Positions 25,747 to 33,584 of a stretch of 40,036 bases of DNA are shown here, one piece after another. Position numbers and translations under genes: made by a program. Position 1 is the first letter of the stretch; each line of letters starts with the position of its first letter. The notes beneath the pieces were generated by a model that was given only the letters and a program-made list of their open reading frames with translations, did not search any database and was not told the DNA's origin. Source of the DNA: a virus; the IMG/VR virus record IMGVR_UViG_3300031746_000064, positions 1 to 40,036 of that record. One strand, given 5' to 3'.

Positions 25747-26878
25747 CACTATTATGTGCAATCATTTCAAGTACTACCAATCCCGATTTTTCAAGGGTGT
25801 TTACCGACCCTATCCTGCGAAAGCCTTGCTCTCGCAGGATATATCGACTCCTAATGTTCTTACTTGCAGTCAGGTCCGCATCTCCCCTGTGGCCACAGGA
25901 CACACATTGGAACTGCAAACCTGTACGGTTCCCATTAGCTATATGCCCACATCTCGGACATTCCTGACTCGTATATGCAGGATTCACAATCTCTGTTCCA
26001 ATACCTTTCTCGGCAAGCTTATAGCCTGCCTTGAACTGCATTCCTGCATACGGCCACCTACATACCTTCTCTCGAAGATCCTGGCCCTTCTTCAGAGAGG
26101 CTTCTCGAATATTGCTAAGGTCTTCGAACACGACCACCCGAGCATTAGACTGAACGGCATACAGGGTCAAGGCTTTAGAAGCAACATGCAAAAGATGTTC
26201 CGTAATGGCCCTTTCGCGGTGTGCCAATCGCTGCAAAAGGCGATGGGCCGACCGGGTACCTACGGCTTGAATCTTACTCCGTCTCTGTCTAATACATTTC
26301 CTCAGGTGATTAAGTTTTCCGCCAGAAAAGAAGAAAGTTTTATTGTCAGAGGAGTTCGAGGCAACAAGCATCCGCTTGATGCCGGAATCCACACCTACAA
26401 TGGAACCTTTCTGAACAGGTTCTGGAACTTCTTTTTCATAGCACAAAATCAAATAAAGTTTATTTTTAACAAGTTTAAGTTTCGAATCTTTCCAGGTATT
26501 TTGAGGTATGTTGGGATGATACATGGAAATGGTTTCTCCCCAGAGGGAGACACCTTTTTTGGATTTATTGAAATCCCGTTTCCAGACCAGAGGAAGAGTA
26601 GGATTTTTAAAAATGGCCAGTTTCCATTTTTTATTGGACTTAGCAGCCTGATAAGTTGCGGTAATATGCTTGCAAATACTGCAAGCAAGCTGGGACGGGA
26701 GACTAAATTTTTCACGAAGGGCTGGGTAATAAGCCTTGGCGAGTCGATTAGCGTTCATCTCTTTGGAGTCGAACGCTATAGGACTAAGCCAGTTAAGGGC
26801 CAGGAGATAATTTTTGATTATTTCTGGGGCTTTGTTGGAGCCTTTAATTTTAATTTTGGTAGTACGAATGACTTTCAT
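25721..26878 (-). CDS. tnpB: TnpB-family RNA-guided nuclease, second and distinct type
   Basis: 385 residues, unlike the first TnpB in sequence. RuvC residues are D164 (V-G-V-D-S-G-I-K), E252 (V-V-F-E-D-L-S-N-I) and D335 region (R-G-D-A-D-L-T-A), with zinc Cys C307-x2-C310 and C325-x2-C328. The N-terminus is shorter than usual. No TnpA is nearby. A hairpin of 9 bp (25812-25820 with 25832-25840) inside the 3' part of the gene is a good omega-RNA candidate. The stop lies within the kinase gene's 3' end, so the frame probably runs past the element's right end. Confidence 0.9.
   Translation of the reverse strand: MKVIRTTKIKIKGSNKAPEIIKNYLLALNWLSPIAFDSKEMNANRLAKAYYPALREKFSLPSQLACSICKHITATYQAAKSNKKWKLAIFKNPTLPLVWKRDFNKSKKGVSLWGETISMYHPNIPQNTWKDSKLKLVKNKLYLILCYEKEVPEPVQKGSIVGVDSGIKRMLVASNSSDNKTFFFSGGKLNHLRKCIRQRRSKIQAVGTRSAHRLLQRLAHRERAITEHLLHVASKALTLYAVQSNARVVVFEDLSNIREASLKKGQDLREKVCRWPYAGMQFKAGYKLAEKGIGTEIVNPAYTSQECPRCGHIANGNRTGLQFQCVSCGHRGDADLTASKNIRSRYILREQGFRRIGSVNTLEKSGLVVLEMIAHNSVICSGSQV
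25812..25840 (-). ncRNA. Candidate omega-RNA hairpin of the second TnpB
   Basis: A 9-bp perfect stem with an 11-base loop, in the last 120 bases of the tnpB coding sequence, where TnpB guide scaffolds lie. Only the hairpin is visible; the guide junction cannot be placed. Confidence 0.45.
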
Positions 26879-26960
26879 TACACAAATCCCTTGATATCTA
26901 TGTAATGAAAATATATTAATACATTAAGGTAAGCAATGACTGAGAAAGAATTGCTCATAA

Positions 26961-27074
26961 AATTTATGGGAGCCACAAAATGAAAAATTCGCCGGATCTG
27001 ATGAGTATTGGACGTGGTATAATAAATGGAAAAAGTATATAAAGGATCTATCTGAAAAAACATGTTTACCCTAG
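26961..27074 (+). pseudogene. C-terminal remnant of an interrupted gene
   Basis: An open frame with no start codon between TAA 26958 and TAG 27072. It encodes a protein-like segment rich in Trp/Tyr/Lys (F-A-G-S-D-E-Y-W-T-W-Y-N-K-W-K-K-Y-I). The composition is unlike random frames, so it looks like the tail of a gene cut by the TnpB element. It may be the lost end of a gene now upstream of the insertion, but I cannot match it to the kinase. Confidence 0.4.
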
Positions 27075-27112
27075 GTGATTTATCCAGCTAATAAAAATTT
27101 AAATCTTTTAGT

Positions 27113-27141
27113 TTTAAAAACCACTCATAATTTTGTATAAT
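27113..27141 (+). promoter_or_regulatory. Promoter of the exported-protein gene
   Basis: TATAAT at 27136-27141 in the context TTTTGTATAATAGGG, with TTTAAA (27113-27118) 17 bp upstream. The -10 context closely resembles that at 20551 (TTGTATAATTAGG). Confidence 0.55.
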
Positions 27142-27185
27142 AGGGTATATCTGAATAATATTAAATCTCAAGAAAGGTTGGACTT

Positions 27186-27998
27186 ATGAGAAAAGTAGTA
27201 GTTATTCTCCTCAGCTTGTCCCTGTTGCTGTCCTCTGACATTTTGGCCAGGTCCAGTTCTCGTTCCGGAGGTTCTTCTTTTAGGTCTTCACCAAGGTCAG
27301 CTCCTAGACCTGCCCCCAAGCCTGCCCCCAAGCCTTCAACACCCGCCCCCAAACCTTCAACACCTCCAGCACCTACTGTAAAACCACCTTCAGGTATCAG
27401 TGGAGCTGCTGTCGGCAGTGCCGTTGTTGGTGGAGCTGTTGTCGGTGGTGCCGTTGCTCAGTCCTCGACAGAGAAACAACAATCCTCAACTATTAAAAAA
27501 ACTACGACTTCTACAACAGAAAAACCCAAAGCTACTTCAGTCAATACTTTGGACAAGAAGCAACAAAAAATATTGGCAGCTAAAGATCAGACTGCCGCTA
27601 AAAAATACTCAACAAAAACTGCTGCAGAAAGTGATTATAAAGCGTCCTTAGCAAAACAGAGCACCTATACCAGCCCTACTCCTCCGACACAAAAACCAAG
27701 TTATATACCCGACAATGTCACCAGCAACGGCCGGCCTGTAAATGTTACCTATAATGTATACCCAGATGGTCGCTATGGTTATGGCTATATGGACCCCACT
27801 ACCATGCTTTTCGTGGCTCTGGCAGCAGACCATTACAGAGCAGACCCCTATGAGATGAGAAATGCAGGGTACGGCAATTGGGATAATTCAGGAAGACCGA
27901 TTGTAGTAAGAAACAGTCACGGCCTTCTTATCTTTTTTATTATTTTAGGCGGTATCGTTGTCACTGTGATCATCGTTGCAGCTATAAAAGGACAGTAA
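27186..27998 (+). CDS. Exported Pro/Ser-rich membrane protein
   Basis: 270 residues with AGAAAGG upstream. A signal peptide (K-V-V-V-I-L-L-S-L-S-L-L-L, cleavage likely near A21-R22) is followed by a Ser/Arg-rich then Pro/Ala/Lys-rich stretch (to about 65), a Gly/Val segment (A-A-V-G-S-A-V-V-G-G-A-V-V-G), a Thr/Lys-rich linker, a small Tyr-rich domain (170-235) and a C-terminal membrane helix (I-F-F-I-I-L-G-G-I-V-V-T-V-I-I-V). It heads the block with PspA- and YjfI-like genes and may be an envelope protein. Exact function unknown. Confidence 0.65.
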   Translation: MRKVVVILLSLSLLLSSDILARSSSRSGGSSFRSSPRSAPRPAPKPAPKPSTPAPKPSTPPAPTVKPPSGISGAAVGSAVVGGAVVGGAVAQSSTEKQQSSTIKKTTTSTTEKPKATSVNTLDKKQQKILAAKDQTAAKKYSTKTAAESDYKASLAKQSTYTSPTPPTQKPSYIPDNVTSNGRPVNVTYNVYPDGRYGYGYMDPTTMLFVALAADHYRADPYEMRNAGYGNWDNSGRPIVVRNSHGLLIFFIILGGIVVTVIIVAAIKGQ

Positions 27999-27999
27999 G

Positions 28000-28590
28000 A
28001 TGAAGGAGTTTTTAGGCTTTAATAAAGATGATATAGTCACCCTTTCAGATATTCAAACTCAGACGGACTTCTCTGAGATGTCAGTGGATTTCAGAATCAT
28101 TGAAACCCGGATATACCGAGAACCTAATAATTTCTTTGTTTATACCGGATACGTGATTAATTATCAACCACCAGAAGAAGACCCTATAAAAATGCTGATC
28201 CTTATCCGACAGGTAGGGGATGCTTCTGATGTCATGGTCTATTTTCTCGACAATGATGGGGCTGCTTCTGATTTTGAGTCTCTTTTCACCGAGGACAAGC
28301 AAGACCTCGTCAATCGTTTTGATGTCACCATGCACTTAAAAGACAAAGAGTCTGATGTAACATGGGACAAGAAAAACGATCAGTCTACTTTCGGGGTCAT
28401 TACTGGGTCATCTGAGACAGGACCCGATCAAAAAACACTAGCTGAATATATCACCAATGACGATACCGAGGGTAATTCACATGCCTTTGTTGAATGGACA
28501 GGAAGTGTTGAGAAAGGCTGGATCGAAATCTGGTACGGCTGTGAAGCCAGAAAAGAAGATATTGAATTTTTCCATACGAAAAACTCATAA
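28000..28590 (+). CDS. DUF4178/YjfK-like protein of a membrane-stress block
   Basis: 196 residues, starting one base after the previous stop. Beta-rich, with S-D-V-T-W-D-K-K and a C-terminal W-I-E-I-W-Y-G-C-E-A-R-K-E-D-I-E-F-F strand-helix that resembles the end of DUF4178-type domains. In bacteria similar proteins stand beside PspA/YjfJ and YjfI, which also occur here 0.6-1.6 kb downstream. The family assignment is tentative. Confidence 0.5.
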   Translation: MKEFLGFNKDDIVTLSDIQTQTDFSEMSVDFRIIETRIYREPNNFFVYTGYVINYQPPEEDPIKMLILIRQVGDASDVMVYFLDNDGAASDFESLFTEDKQDLVNRFDVTMHLKDKESDVTWDKKNDQSTFGVITGSSETGPDQKTLAEYITNDDTEGNSHAFVEWTGSVEKGWIEIWYGCEARKEDIEFFHTKNS

Positions 28591-28700
28591 AGCTAAAAAA
28601 CTACTTAATATATGGAGAATATTCATTCATTGTATTACAACTAACCCATTTAAAACTACCTATATTAATTTAGTAGAGTAGTTGAAAGGAAATTATTATT

Positions 28701-28868
28701 ATGATAGCTTCAGCTAGATTACCAGTCATACAGATATATGACGGTCAATGTTCTTTAATTCAAAGAGCTTTATTAAAAATCCAGAATGAAACAGGGACAC
28801 CCCTTGACATCAATAAATTAAAAATAGAACAGCATGAAATTTTCGTTGATTTTTATTATGAGTATTAA
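28701..28868 (+). CDS. Small hypothetical protein
   Basis: 55 residues from ATG 28701, with GAAAGGAA eight bases upstream; it is too short for routine calls. Its last 11 bp overlap the start of the next gene. Sequence M-I-A-S-A-R-L-P-V-I-Q-I-Y-D-G-Q then a helix. Function unknown. Confidence 0.5.
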   Translation: MIASARLPVIQIYDGQCSLIQRALLKIQNETGTPLDINKLKIEQHEIFVDFYYEY

Positions 28869-29190
28869 ACTAAAAAAGACAGAGCTACAAACCGTCCGAG
28901 ATAATATTGTAATTAGCTGGTTTAAAAATATTTTATTTAAGGCCACAAAAGAAAAATTTGATTCAAATGAAATTGAAGAATACATAAAAATGTCTGTAGA
29001 TGATTATATTGGTAATAATTTATCTCTTTCTACAGAGGACACTATTAAATGGCTGAAATACAGAATTATCAATTTTGCCTCTACAGCTTTAAGTTATAAT
29101 AAAACACAATTAAAATCAAAAAATTTATTTTTAAAAAAAGCAAAAACATATAGAAATAAAAGTCTTGATCTTGAAAAGAAAGGAATATGA
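28858..29190 (+). CDS. Hypothetical Lys-rich protein
   Basis: 110 residues from ATG 28858, overlapping the previous small gene by 11 bp; an in-frame codon at 28834 has no ribosome site. Helical, very basic C-terminus. It stops at TGA, one base before the next ATG. Unknown function. Confidence 0.5.
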   Translation: MSIKLKKTELQTVRDNIVISWFKNILFKATKEKFDSNEIEEYIKMSVDDYIGNNLSLSTEDTIKWLKYRIINFASTALSYNKTQLKSKNLFLKKAKTYRNKSLDLEKKGI

Positions 29191-29191
29191 T

Positions 29192-29617
29192 ATGGGCTCT
29201 CAAATCGAGATTGATAATGCTCAGAAAGTTTTAGAGTATCTTTCAACCATGGAAGATATCTCCTTCAAAAGTATCCGAGAAGATATTTTTGAAGTCTCTT
29301 GTGACGGCCTCACATGCCTTGTGGATGTTGAGGAAACCATTGTTTGTCTTGCAATGGAAGTAATGGATATTCCTCTGACAAACATAGAGGATCATAAAGA
29401 AACTCAGAAAAAACTTCATTTATACGGGTTTCTTTTGAGGCTCAATAATGAAGCCATTCATGGGAAATTTTGTATCAACGGCGACAAAATTTTCATGAAA
29501 GATAACTTGGAATTTGAAAATCTGGACAAGAACGAGCTCGAATCATCCCTTGCCTGGATCTTCGCCGTAGTCCGTAAAAACATCGAAAAAATTGCATCAA
29601 TCATGGAAGGAGTATAG
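29192..29617 (+). CDS. YjfI/DUF2170-like protein
   Basis: 141 residues from ATG 29192 (AAAGGAATA upstream). A mixed alpha/beta protein with E-D-I-F-E-V-S-C-D-G-L, an acidic middle, L-Y-G-F-L-L-R-L-N-N-E and a C-terminal amphipathic helix L-A-W-I-F-A-V-V-R-K. Size, motif order and the following PspA-family gene match the YjfI (DUF2170)-YjfJ pair of enterobacteria, a membrane-stress module. The domain call rests on pattern and neighbourhood. Confidence 0.6.
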   Translation: MGSQIEIDNAQKVLEYLSTMEDISFKSIREDIFEVSCDGLTCLVDVEETIVCLAMEVMDIPLTNIEDHKETQKKLHLYGFLLRLNNEAIHGKFCINGDKIFMKDNLEFENLDKNELESSLAWIFAVVRKNIEKIASIMEGV

Positions 29618-29621
29618 TACT

Positions 29622-30293
29622 ATGGGTGGTTTCTTTAATCTATTCAAAAATCTCGGTCGGGCCAGTGACGCTAAAGCTCAAAAAGTAGCTGATGTCATCG
29701 ACGACAAAAATTCAGTGGAATTCGCCAAACAGGATGTTGAAAAAATGAGAAAGCAACTGGCGGATTGCAATTCCAATATCGGAACCCTAAAGGGTGAGAT
29801 AAGTGTCAATGAAAGTAGAATAAATGATTTAAAACTCCAGATCAAAAAACATGACGAGGATGCCGTAGCTCTCGACCTCGCCGGCAAACAGGACCTGGCA
29901 GCGAAACATTGTGAAGCAGCCGAGATTATTGAAAGTCAGATCAAGTCTCTGGAAACCGCTCTTCAAACCCATAAAGATGTTCTGGGAGACCAGATAAAAT
30001 CCAAAGAAGAGCTGAAATCGGCTCTTCTACAGTCTGAGTCTGAAATAGTCTCTCTGAAAGCCATGCGGGACGCTGCAGAAGCTAACAGAAATCTGACACA
30101 GATCAGTACCTCCAGCGGAACAAGTGCCCTGGCCGATCTTAAAAGACGACGAGAAGCCGCTGAAAAAGACCTGATCAAAAGCAGGGCCATAAAAGAGGAA
30201 TCTTCCAATAAAGACAGCCTCTCGGATGAAACTGAAAAAGCCTTAGGACGTAGTGGCGGATTATCCCGACTTGAAAGGCTCAAAGCTAAATAA
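29622..30293 (+). CDS. PspA/IM30 (YjfJ-like) membrane-remodelling protein
   Basis: 223 residues from ATG 29622, four bases after the YjfI-like stop, with GGAAGGAG inside that gene. The N-terminus G-G-F-F-N-L-F-K-N-L-G-R is the short amphipathic helix of this family, followed by long coiled-coil helices (30-195). PspA/IM30 proteins form ESCRT-III-like coats that protect damaged membranes. The neighbouring ion channel and exported protein genes fit a membrane theme. A phage could use it to keep the envelope intact during infection, which is inference. Confidence 0.8.
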   Translation: MGGFFNLFKNLGRASDAKAQKVADVIDDKNSVEFAKQDVEKMRKQLADCNSNIGTLKGEISVNESRINDLKLQIKKHDEDAVALDLAGKQDLAAKHCEAAEIIESQIKSLETALQTHKDVLGDQIKSKEELKSALLQSESEIVSLKAMRDAAEANRNLTQISTSSGTSALADLKRRREAAEKDLIKSRAIKEESSNKDSLSDETEKALGRSGGLSRLERLKAK

Positions 30294-30332
30294 TCAGGTT
30301 TGCGTTGTTTAATAAATAAAAAAAGGTGATTT

Positions 30333-30563
30333 ATGAAAAACAAATCAAAGCCAATAGCGGTAGAAATATTGAATGCAAAGAATCTTAAAAATATCCTATG
30401 GGATACCCTTCTTGGTGTAAAGTCAGGAAAGATTGAAGTCGGGGTAGCCGATGCTATCGCTTCACAATCTCGGGAAATAGTTCGTGTTATCAAATCACAG
30501 CAATCAATATTAATTCATGCCAGTAAAAAAGTAACTGCCGACCTTCTTGATTATGCCAAATAA
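30333..30563 (+). CDS. Small conserved-type phage protein
   Basis: 76 residues with AAAAAGGTG upstream. Helical: I-L-N-A-K-N-L-K-N-I-L-W-D-T-L-L-G-V-K-S-G-K-I-x-x-G-V-A-D-A-I-A, a pattern common in small phage proteins (often near replication genes) without known function. It overlaps the next gene by 11 bp. Confidence 0.6.
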   Translation: MKNKSKPIAVEILNAKNLKNILWDTLLGVKSGKIEVGVADAIASQSREIVRVIKSQQSILIHASKKVTADLLDYAK

Positions 30564-30981
30564 GAAGGAATTAAAACGCCTATATGATATTGAGTATAGG
30601 CGTAAAAATAAAAAAAAGATTGAAGAAAAAAAGAGTGCTTATTATCAAACGGAGGCTGGTAAAGCTACAGCAAAAAGAAATAGGGTCAGAATGGCATCCC
30701 GCCATGCAGAGTATTGTAGGACTCTAAAATACAAGAAGTATAAACGCAACTATGACACAATACATTTAGCAATAAAAAGATACGGTGAATACTGGGAGTG
30801 TATGATCTTAGTAGAAAAAATCCATAAAGAAATACTTAAACTTGTACCAGATAAATATGAAAGAGATAAGATTAAAGGTACTGTTGATAGAATGCAAGCG
30901 AAACAAGCTCTTAAAAGGCATATTGAGAAAGGGTGGAATTTCAATTGGGCACATATTTTAAATTTATCAAACCGCTCTTGA
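30553..30981 (+). CDS. Basic phage protein, function unknown
   Basis: 142 residues from ATG 30553. The first half is extremely basic (Y-R-R-K-N-K-K-K-I-E-E-K-K) with R-H-A-E-Y-C-R and Y-K-x-Y-K-R-N-Y-D, followed by an acidic helical half. The pattern resembles small proteins of phages that are sometimes linked to HNH genes, but no HNH centre is present. Its TGA stop overlaps a TTG that may start the channel gene. Confidence 0.55.
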   Translation: MPNKKELKRLYDIEYRRKNKKKIEEKKSAYYQTEAGKATAKRNRVRMASRHAEYCRTLKYKKYKRNYDTIHLAIKRYGEYWECMILVEKIHKEILKLVPDKYERDKIKGTVDRMQAKQALKRHIEKGWNFNWAHILNLSNRS

Positions 30982-32147
30982 ATAAACTATCTTGTTATTT
31001 TCGACACGACTATTATCCGACAGCTTATCAAGACTGGGAAAGGAAAAAAATTAATTTTAAATGTAGGGTCTGTGGAGAGGCTTGTGAAGAGTGGCCTCCA
31101 GAAACTAATAAACGAAGGAAATCCTTTTTATCCTTAATAATTTTCACAGTCTTTAGTTTTATCTCAGCTTCTGACACTCTTACAGTCGGTATCGACCCTT
31201 TTCCCCCCTGTGTTATTATCGACAGTAACAAGGTCACCGGTTTTGACATAGAACTTTTTGAAACCATAGCAGACTCGATTGGCCTGAAATATCAATATAA
31301 ACAGGTCCCTGAATTTAAACAGATGTTTGGATTACTTCAAAATAAGACCTATGACGTCGGAATATCTGGTATAACTATAAATGAGGAAAGAGAAGAGGTT
31401 ATAGACTTTTCTCATCCTTACCTCAAATCCGGACTATGTATTCTTATTAATAATGAAAAGAACAACAATGTTTTTTATATCATCTCTGCCTACCTTAAGA
31501 AAGCCTGGAAAGCTCTATTTTACCTGATAATCTTTCTTTTTATATGTGGCGTTCTTATATGGGCCGTTGAAAGAGGTAAAACATCCTTTAGTAGTAAATT
31601 CTTCTCCGGTGTCGGTGATGGCATGTACTGGACAAATACGACCATGACAACCGTAGGGTATGGCGATAAAGCCCCCCAGACCCCAGTAGGTAAAATACTC
31701 GCCATGGCTGTCCAATGGATCGGTATAGCCTTTGTCTTCCCTTATATAGTCGCCCAGATGACTGTCACTATACAGGAAGCTTCTTACAGAATTAAATGTA
31801 AAGAAGACCTTTTAGGGAAAAAAGTGGCTACCGTGTCAGGTACTACTTCTATTCAGGCTTCTCAAAAATACGGGGCTACAGTAGTCGAACAAAAAAATAT
31901 TGAAGACTGTATAGCCCTATTAAAAAGAGATAAAGTTGACGCTATCGTCTTTGATATGCCTACATTAATGGATGCCGTTAAAAAGGATAATACCCTTACT
32001 CTTACCGGAGGCCTTTTTGAGCCCCAGGATTACGGCATAGCCTTTACACAAGAAAGTCCTCTTCGAGAAAAATTCAACCGTGAATTATTAAGAACCATGT
32101 CGTCAGGAAAATATCAAGAACTATATAGTAAATGGTTTAAAGAATAA
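30978..32147 (+). CDS. GluR0-like ligand-gated potassium channel
   Basis: About 389 residues from TTG 30978, which overlaps the previous stop (TTGA); GTG 30933 is an alternative. Order: a short zinc-like head (C-R-V-C ... C), a signal/anchor helix (about 49-63), ligand-binding lobe S1 (66-155, with G-I-T-I-N-E-E-R-E-E-V-I-D-F-S-H-P-Y, the periplasmic amino-acid-binding signature), membrane helix M1 (about 178-197), a pore with filter T-V-G-Y-G-D (225-230), helix M2 (about 240-262) and lobe S2 (270-389). This S1-M1-P-M2-S2 layout is that of bacterial GluR0 and of eukaryotic glutamate receptors, with the K+-type filter. I know of no well-described phage example. The fused zinc-ribbon head is odd and may stem from fusion with a small phage zinc protein. 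Confidence 0.85.
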   Translation: MNKLSCYFRHDYYPTAYQDWERKKINFKCRVCGEACEEWPPETNKRRKSFLSLIIFTVFSFISASDTLTVGIDPFPPCVIIDSNKVTGFDIELFETIADSIGLKYQYKQVPEFKQMFGLLQNKTYDVGISGITINEEREEVIDFSHPYLKSGLCILINNEKNNNVFYIISAYLKKAWKALFYLIIFLFICGVLIWAVERGKTSFSSKFFSGVGDGMYWTNTTMTTVGYGDKAPQTPVGKILAMAVQWIGIAFVFPYIVAQMTVTIQEASYRIKCKEDLLGKKVATVSGTTSIQASQKYGATVVEQKNIEDCIALLKRDKVDAIVFDMPTLMDAVKKDNTLTLTGGLFEPQDYGIAFTQESPLREKFNRELLRTMSSGKYQELYSKWFKE

Positions 32148-32149
32148 TA

Positions 32150-32449
32150 ATGCCTTACGCTACTCCACCTAAATGTTATATCTGCGGAAAAATTCATTCT
32201 TGTGACACACAGGACACTCTACAACTAGTAAATGCTTATTACGTGACCGTTAAGGTCTGTAAGAGCCATATAGGCGTCATTGAAGAGTCTTATCGACAGA
32301 ACAACCTATCAACAGAGGAAAAAGCTGATCTGGCCTTTAAAACAGTATCTACACCTGAATTTAAAAAAATGTATCAAGAGTACATGGACAGCATGATCGA
32401 AAAGTATCCGCACCATAAAAATTTTATTGAAAGTGTCACTCTGTTTTGA
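32150..32449 (+). CDS. Small Cys/His protein
   Basis: 99 residues, two bases after the channel gene. An N-terminal zinc-finger-like set C9-x2-C12 ... C18 ... C37-x2-H40 precedes a helical domain (E-E-K-A-D-L-A-F-K-T, Y-M-D-S-M-I-E-K). It stops at TGA. No family recognised. Confidence 0.6.
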   Translation: MPYATPPKCYICGKIHSCDTQDTLQLVNAYYVTVKVCKSHIGVIEESYRQNNLSTEEKADLAFKTVSTPEFKKMYQEYMDSMIEKYPHHKNFIESVTLF

Positions 32450-32460
32450 ATGGTAGCATA

Positions 32461-32721
32461 ATGGAAAAATCTGATAGTGAACTCGTAGGCATAAATGTAA
32501 ACAAACCGGCCATAAAAACCCGGCACGATGAACTTGAAAGACTCCATAATCGTAGTCCATACAAAAGTAAATGTCCTGAATGTAAAAAAGGGGTTTTACT
32601 AATAAACCGAGAGATGACCCCTCCTCATAGACTTCTTGATTTTGATAGATGTGTTTTATGCGGTCAACTTTTCCAGTATGTGGACATACTTACAATGAGA
32701 AAAAAAGATTTTAATGAGTAA
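32461..32721 (+). CDS. Small zinc-ribbon protein
   Basis: 86 residues from ATG 32461; the TTG at 32446 is also in frame but less likely. C-P-E-C (residues 38-41) and C-V-L-C-G (64-67) form a zinc ribbon around an N-R-E-M-T-P-P-H loop, the style of small phage DNA- or RNA-binding ribbons. Unknown function. Confidence 0.6.
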   Translation: MEKSDSELVGINVNKPAIKTRHDELERLHNRSPYKSKCPECKKGVLLINREMTPPHRLLDFDRCVLCGQLFQYVDILTMRKKDFNE

Positions 32722-32755
32722 AGCCCAATAATCAATTAATACGATTCTTCAATTC

Positions 32756-32998
32756 ATGTCTGGCACTAAAAAAATCGTGGCAATAAACATTGCCTGTTAT
32801 ATAATAGCCTTATTGAACTTCATACTGAGCTATCTATTATATCATTCTAAATACAAAAACCTGAGTATAAATCTCTCTACATTTTTTCTAGTTTCTGGTG
32901 TAGTAGTTATTATTGCATCCTTTATAATATGCTCTTTTTACATAGCAACTCATGATGATGACGATAACTCAAACGATTATAAAGGATCTGAATTATAA
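32756..32998 (+). CDS. Two-span membrane peptide
   Basis: 80 residues. Two hydrophobic helices (about 8-28 and 39-64) and an acidic tail D-D-D-D. No strong ribosome site. It lies near the end of the membrane-theme block and faces a convergent gene immediately after its stop. It might be a holin-like or channel accessory peptide; neither can be shown. Confidence 0.5.
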   Translation: MSGTKKIVAINIACYIIALLNFILSYLLYHSKYKNLSINLSTFFLVSGVVVIIASFIICSFYIATHDDDDNSNDYKGSEL

Positions 32999-33247
32999 TC
33001 AGGCATTAAAATGTCTGTCACGCTCAAAAGGTCTAAAACATTCGGAATGACTACAATCACATAAGCCACAATTTAAACAGCTATAATTCAAGCTTTCATA
33101 ATAATTCCTGAATAACTCAGCATATTTAGTAATCCACTCAATAAGGGCTTCTTGACCAAGATCGTATTGACAGCGTTCAGACTCAATCCATTTATGGACT
33201 TCCATCTGATGGATTTCTTCTTTTTGAATAAGATCAAATTTATTCAT
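32999..33247 (-). CDS. Small Cys-rich protein
   Basis: 82 residues from ATG 33247, with AAAGGA seven bases upstream on the minus strand. Helical first half, then a cluster C-L-N-C-G-L-C-D-C-S-H-S-E-C that should bind zinc. Its end directly abuts the convergent membrane peptide gene. Unknown function. Confidence 0.6.
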   Translation of the reverse strand: MNKFDLIQKEEIHQMEVHKWIESERCQYDLGQEALIEWITKYAELFRNYYESLNYSCLNCGLCDCSHSECFRPFERDRHFNA

Positions 33248-33320
33248 AAAAAATCCTTTCATAATTGGTATCAAAACATCTTAATAAAATTAGTAGAAAA
33301 TTAAAAAAGTAAAATAGGCA

Positions 33321-33349
33321 TTGACTTTTTCATTTTTATCAGTTATTAT
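33321..33349 (+). promoter_or_regulatory. Promoter of the tRNA array
   Basis: TTGACT (33321-33326), 17 bp, TATTAT (33344-33349): a strong sigma70-type match 235 bp before the first tRNA. A small open frame and a terminator-like hairpin lie between them. Confidence 0.7.
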
Positions 33350-33368
33350 TAAAGCACAAGGAAAAATT

Positions 33369-33506
33369 ATGACTAATCGACAGACCTCGACACAATCCAG
33401 ACAGAACTTATCCATGCAGAAGCATGATAGGTCACCGTTGTGTCTATCCCTGTATCTCAGTTTTTATTTTATTAAAACGAGAACAGGAGCGAGGTCTACA
33501 GTTTAA
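33369..33506 (+). CDS. Possible leader peptide
   Basis: 45 codons from ATG 33369 with CAAGGAA upstream, between the promoter and the hairpin at 33531. Ser/Arg/Gln-rich with a short hydrophobic patch. It could be a leader open frame, or untranslated leader RNA. Low confidence. Confidence 0.25.
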   Translation: MTNRQTSTQSRQNLSMQKHDRSPLCLSLYLSFYFIKTRTGARSTV

Positions 33507-33530
33507 AGCTTAATTAAATAGCATAAAACA

Positions 33531-33565
33531 AAGGCCCCGCTCCGAAAGGATCGAGGCCTTTTTCT
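33531..33565 (+). terminator. Terminator-like hairpin in the array leader
   Basis: AAGGCC (33531-33536) pairs with GGCCTT (33555-33560), with a GAAA-loop inner stem, followed by TTTTTCTTTT. As it stands before the first tRNA, it would attenuate the leader transcript unless antitermination occurs; a boxA-like site follows at once. Confidence 0.65.
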
Positions 33566-33568
33566 TTT

Positions 33569-33580
33569 GTTCTTTGATAT
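33569..33580 (+). promoter_or_regulatory. boxA-like site before tRNA-Phe
   Basis: GTTCTTTGATAT, close to the rRNA boxA consensus, 5 bp before tRNA-Phe and directly after the terminator-like hairpin. Confidence 0.4.
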
Positions 33581-33584
33581 ATAC

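Larger units (their letters stand above)
26879..27185. other. Left end of the TnpB element and gene remnant; promoter
   Basis: No complete gene. 26890-26955 should hold the transposon's left end (a TGAG...GCTCA hairpin is seen at 26940-26957). A truncated reading frame follows (26961-27074), and then an AT-rich promoter region before the gene at 27186. Confidence 0.5.

Noticed and set aside
25754-26905. Plus-strand frame of 383 codons opposite the second TnpB
   Set aside because: It is the antisense shadow of a gene with intact RuvC and zinc motifs.
32756-32998. Holin
   Set aside because: Two membrane helices and a charged tail are compatible, but no endolysin or lysis context is present in the window.
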